Part shown: piece after piece, positions 62,663-64,000 of the stretch
Position numbering within the stretch: the stretch's first letter is position 1
Layout of the letters: the number at the start of each line of letters is the position of its first letter
Assembly (NCBI GenBank): GCA_008087055.1
Contig: VIEA01000001.1
Coordinates: 610,415-674,414 of the forward strand
Length of the DNA stretch: 64,000 nucleotides
Reading direction: 5' to 3'
Source: Gammaproteobacteria bacterium LSUCC0096
GTDB lineage: Bacteria > Pseudomonadota > Gammaproteobacteria > Pseudomonadales > Litorivicinaceae
Notes under the pieces: generated by a model
What the model was told of the DNA's origin: nothing
The model's database searches: none
Seen by the model: only the letters and a program-made list of their open reading frames with translations
Position numbers and translations under genes: made by a program

Positions 62663-63630
62663 GACGAGAGCGCTCTCTCCAGTGGTTCGATACACGCGAG
62701 TGCTGCTTTTGGTGGAGCAACTTCACCAGAAGCCACACGTGCTTTTTGTTCGTGGTAGAGAGAAGCCCAACTGGCATTTGCTTTAAGCAGGTCGGTAATG
62801 CCGTCATTGAGTAACCGCTCAAACCACTGACTGGCTTGAGTGGCCCGTCTCTCGGGGATGGCTTCGGATCCAGCCTCGCAGTAGGCTTCCATTCGTTCCC
62901 ACAGCGTATCAATTCCGCGTGGTTGAAGAGAACTGACAGACAAGACTTCTGGAGTCCAGAATCCCTGATGGTTTAAGAAACCCATGGCGTTTTTGTAATG
63001 CACGACGGATTGACTGGCTAGACGCTCAGCATCCCCATCTGCTTTATTTACGACAATAAAATCCGCGAGTTCAAGGATGCCTTTTTTGATTCCTTGAAGC
63101 TCATCTCCTGCGCCTGGCTGCATTAATACAAGAAACAAATCAGTCATCGAGTGCACTTCATATTCACTTTGGCCAACGCCAACTGTTTCGACCAAGACGA
63201 CATCAAATCCGGCAGATTCCGCAACTAAGATGGCTTCACGCGTTCTGTTGGCGACACCGCCTAGTGAGCGACCCGCAGGGGAAGGTCGTATAAATGCATT
63301 CTCTTCTCGAGAGAGGTGCTCCATGCGCGTCTTGTCACCGAGGATGGATCCGCCATGAAGTGGAGAGGATGGATCGACAGCGAGCACGCCCACACGTTTC
63401 CCAAGACTTAATAAGAAAAGACCGAACGCCTCAATGAAGGTTGACTTACCGACTCCAGGGACACCTGAAATACCAATCCGCAGGCTATTGCCTGAGTGCG
63501 GAAGACATTTCTCGAGAAGCGTTGCAGCTTCTCGGCGATGCACCGGATTGGTTGATTCAATAAGCGTAATCGCTTTGGCCAGTGCTCGCCGTTGACCTTT
63601 ACGTAACGCGTCAAAATCGATCTCAGCCAC
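62659..63630 (-). CDS. meaB: methylmalonyl-CoA mutase-associated GTPase MeaB
   Basis: G3E-family GTPase that protects and reloads the B12 cofactor of methylmalonyl-CoA mutase; about 323 aa. The P-loop is [16 protein letters not shown], followed by [19 protein letters not shown], the G3 region [10 protein letters not shown] and the NKAD base-specificity motif. The start is ambiguous: a GTG ending at 63630 gives the usual short N-terminus, while an ATG ending at 63648 adds six residues. Both overlap the mutase 3' end, so the two are translationally coupled. Confidence 0.94.
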   Translation of the reverse strand: MAEIDFDALRKGQRRALAKAITLIESTNPVHRREAATLLEKCLPHSGNSLRIGISGVPGVGKSTFIEAFGLFLLSLGKRVGVLAVDPSSPLHGGSILGDKTRMEHLSREENAFIRPSPAGRSLGGVANRTREAILVAESAGFDVVLVETVGVGQSEYEVHSMTDLFLVLMQPGAGDELQGIKKGILELADFIVVNKADGDAERLASQSVVHYKNAMGFLNHQGFWTPEVLSVSSLQPRGIDTLWERMEAYCEAGSEAIPERRATQASQWFERLLNDGITDLLKANASWASLYHEQKARVASGEVAPPKAALACIEPLERALSS

Positions 63631-64000
63631 CTGTTTTCTCAATCGCATCGAGAACAGATTTGGCACAGGTAGGAATCTTTGTTCCTGGTCCGAAGATCGC
63701 TGCGACGCCATGATCATACAGGGCCCCGTAATCTTTTCTTGGGATTACGCCACCTGCAAACACGACGATGTCATCAGCGCCTTCTGCGGCGAGAGCTGCT
63801 TTCAGTTCAGGGATCAAAGTGAGATGCCCGGCTGCTAGTGAACTGACGCCGATCGCATGTACATCGTTTTCAATGGCCTGACGAGCGACTTCTTCAGGAG
63901 TTGAGAACATCGGGCTCAAATCCACATCAAATCCGAGATCTGCAAATGCTGTCGCGACCACTTTTGCTCCACGGTCATGACCATCTTGTCCCATTTTGGC
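63623..64000 (-). CDS. scpA: methylmalonyl-CoA mutase, C-terminal B12-binding part (runs off window)
   Basis: Adenosylcobalamin-dependent rearrangement of methylmalonyl-CoA to succinyl-CoA. Only the last 125 codons are present and the frame remains open to base 64000. The B12-binding domain shows the base-off DxHxxG motif in [13 protein letters not shown], with the His that ligates cobalt, then GVSSLAAGH and [27 protein letters not shown]. The 3' end overlaps meaB. The catalytic barrel lies outside the window. Confidence 0.93.
   Translation of the reverse strand, partial: AKMGQDGHDRGAKVVATAFADLGFDVDLSPMFSTPEEVARQAIENDVHAIGVSSLAAGHLTLIPELKAALAAEGADDIVVFAGGVIPRKDYGALYDHGVAAIFGPGTKIPTCAKSVLDAIEKTGG

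Noticed and set aside
63623-63994. Stand-alone B12-binding small protein starting at MGQDGHDRG
   Set aside because: The frame stays open to the window edge with the residues AK before that Met, as in full methylmalonyl-CoA mutase, so it is a truncated large gene.
1-64000. tRNA, rRNA, insertion sequence, prophage, CRISPR or known defence genes
   Set aside because: None recognised after reading both strands and all gaps; the only toxin-antitoxin locus is the HigBA-type pair.

Overview
The window is a compact stretch of a gammaproteobacterial chromosome, of roughly 50% G+C judged by eye. The evidence is gene order: yceD-rpmF-fabD-fabG-acpP-fabF-mltG-tmk-holB-pilZ-tatD, rsxABCDGE-nth, divergent tesA/ybbA-ybbP, metG/apbC-dcd, msbA-lpxK-ycaR-kdsB-murB and divergent rne/rluC are all gammaproteobacterial arrangements. 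The TAXI-type TRAP transporter, Rnf/Rsx complex, Lol and LPS genes fit a Gram-negative, possibly marine, heterotroph. Genus cannot be fixed from the sequence. I found no rRNA, tRNA, CRISPR, prophage or insertion sequence.

Layout. 1-4.1 kb: a TRAP-TAXI transporter divergent from an RpiR-type regulator that is translationally coupled to an SMR exporter, then a class V aminotransferase. 4.1-11.3 kb: tadA, purL, rsmJ-dgt, tesA. 11.3-17.9 kb: ybbA-ybbP, a SCO1-like protein, acs, and a LuxR-type response regulator of the kind that controls acs elsewhere. 17.9-28.9 kb: rnt-pyrC, argG, then metG-osmC-rsxABCDGE-nth, in which every junction from osmC to nth overlaps. 28.9-32.4 kb: apbC, dcd, purU-folD. 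32.4-36.6 kb: an accessory block with a HigBA-type toxin-antitoxin pair and an AT-rich cobalamin-uptake unit (cobalamin riboswitch, BtuB-like receptor, BtuM-like membrane protein), followed by a CobD/CbiB- or AmpE-like protein. 36.7-46.8 kb: lolC-lolD, a DUF2062 protein, comEC, msbA with a coupled phosphatase, lpxK-ycaR-kdsB-murB. 46.8-52.6 kb: rne with a hairpin-rich leader, rluC, sppA, yceF. 52.6-61.0 kb: the yceD-to-tatD fatty-acid and DNA-replication cluster plus a TetR regulator; plsX and fabH are absent between rpmF and fabD, and pabC is absent between fabF and mltG. 61.0-64.0 kb: a MOSC protein, methylmalonyl-CoA epimerase, a CBS-domain protein, meaB and the 3' end of methylmalonyl-CoA mutase.

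Two themes link distant parts. First, B12: the riboswitch-controlled uptake unit can supply the cofactor for the methylmalonyl-CoA mutase at the right edge, whose chaperone (MeaB) and epimerase are adjacent. Second, compaction: all eleven convergent gene pairs overlap or lie one base apart, many same-strand neighbours share 1-16 nt, and only two clear intrinsic terminators (after acs and acpP) were seen.

The most interesting non-coding elements are the rne leader (eight hairpins behind a well-formed promoter), the cobalamin riboswitch, a perfect 14-bp palindrome at the RpiR regulator's own promoter, and a 16-bp palindrome (one central base differs) found at the 3' ends of both folD and holB. 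I did not find an unmistakable new defence or biosynthetic system. The most testable novelties are the BtuB-BtuM unit, the phosphatase coupled to msbA, and osmC built into the Rnf operon.
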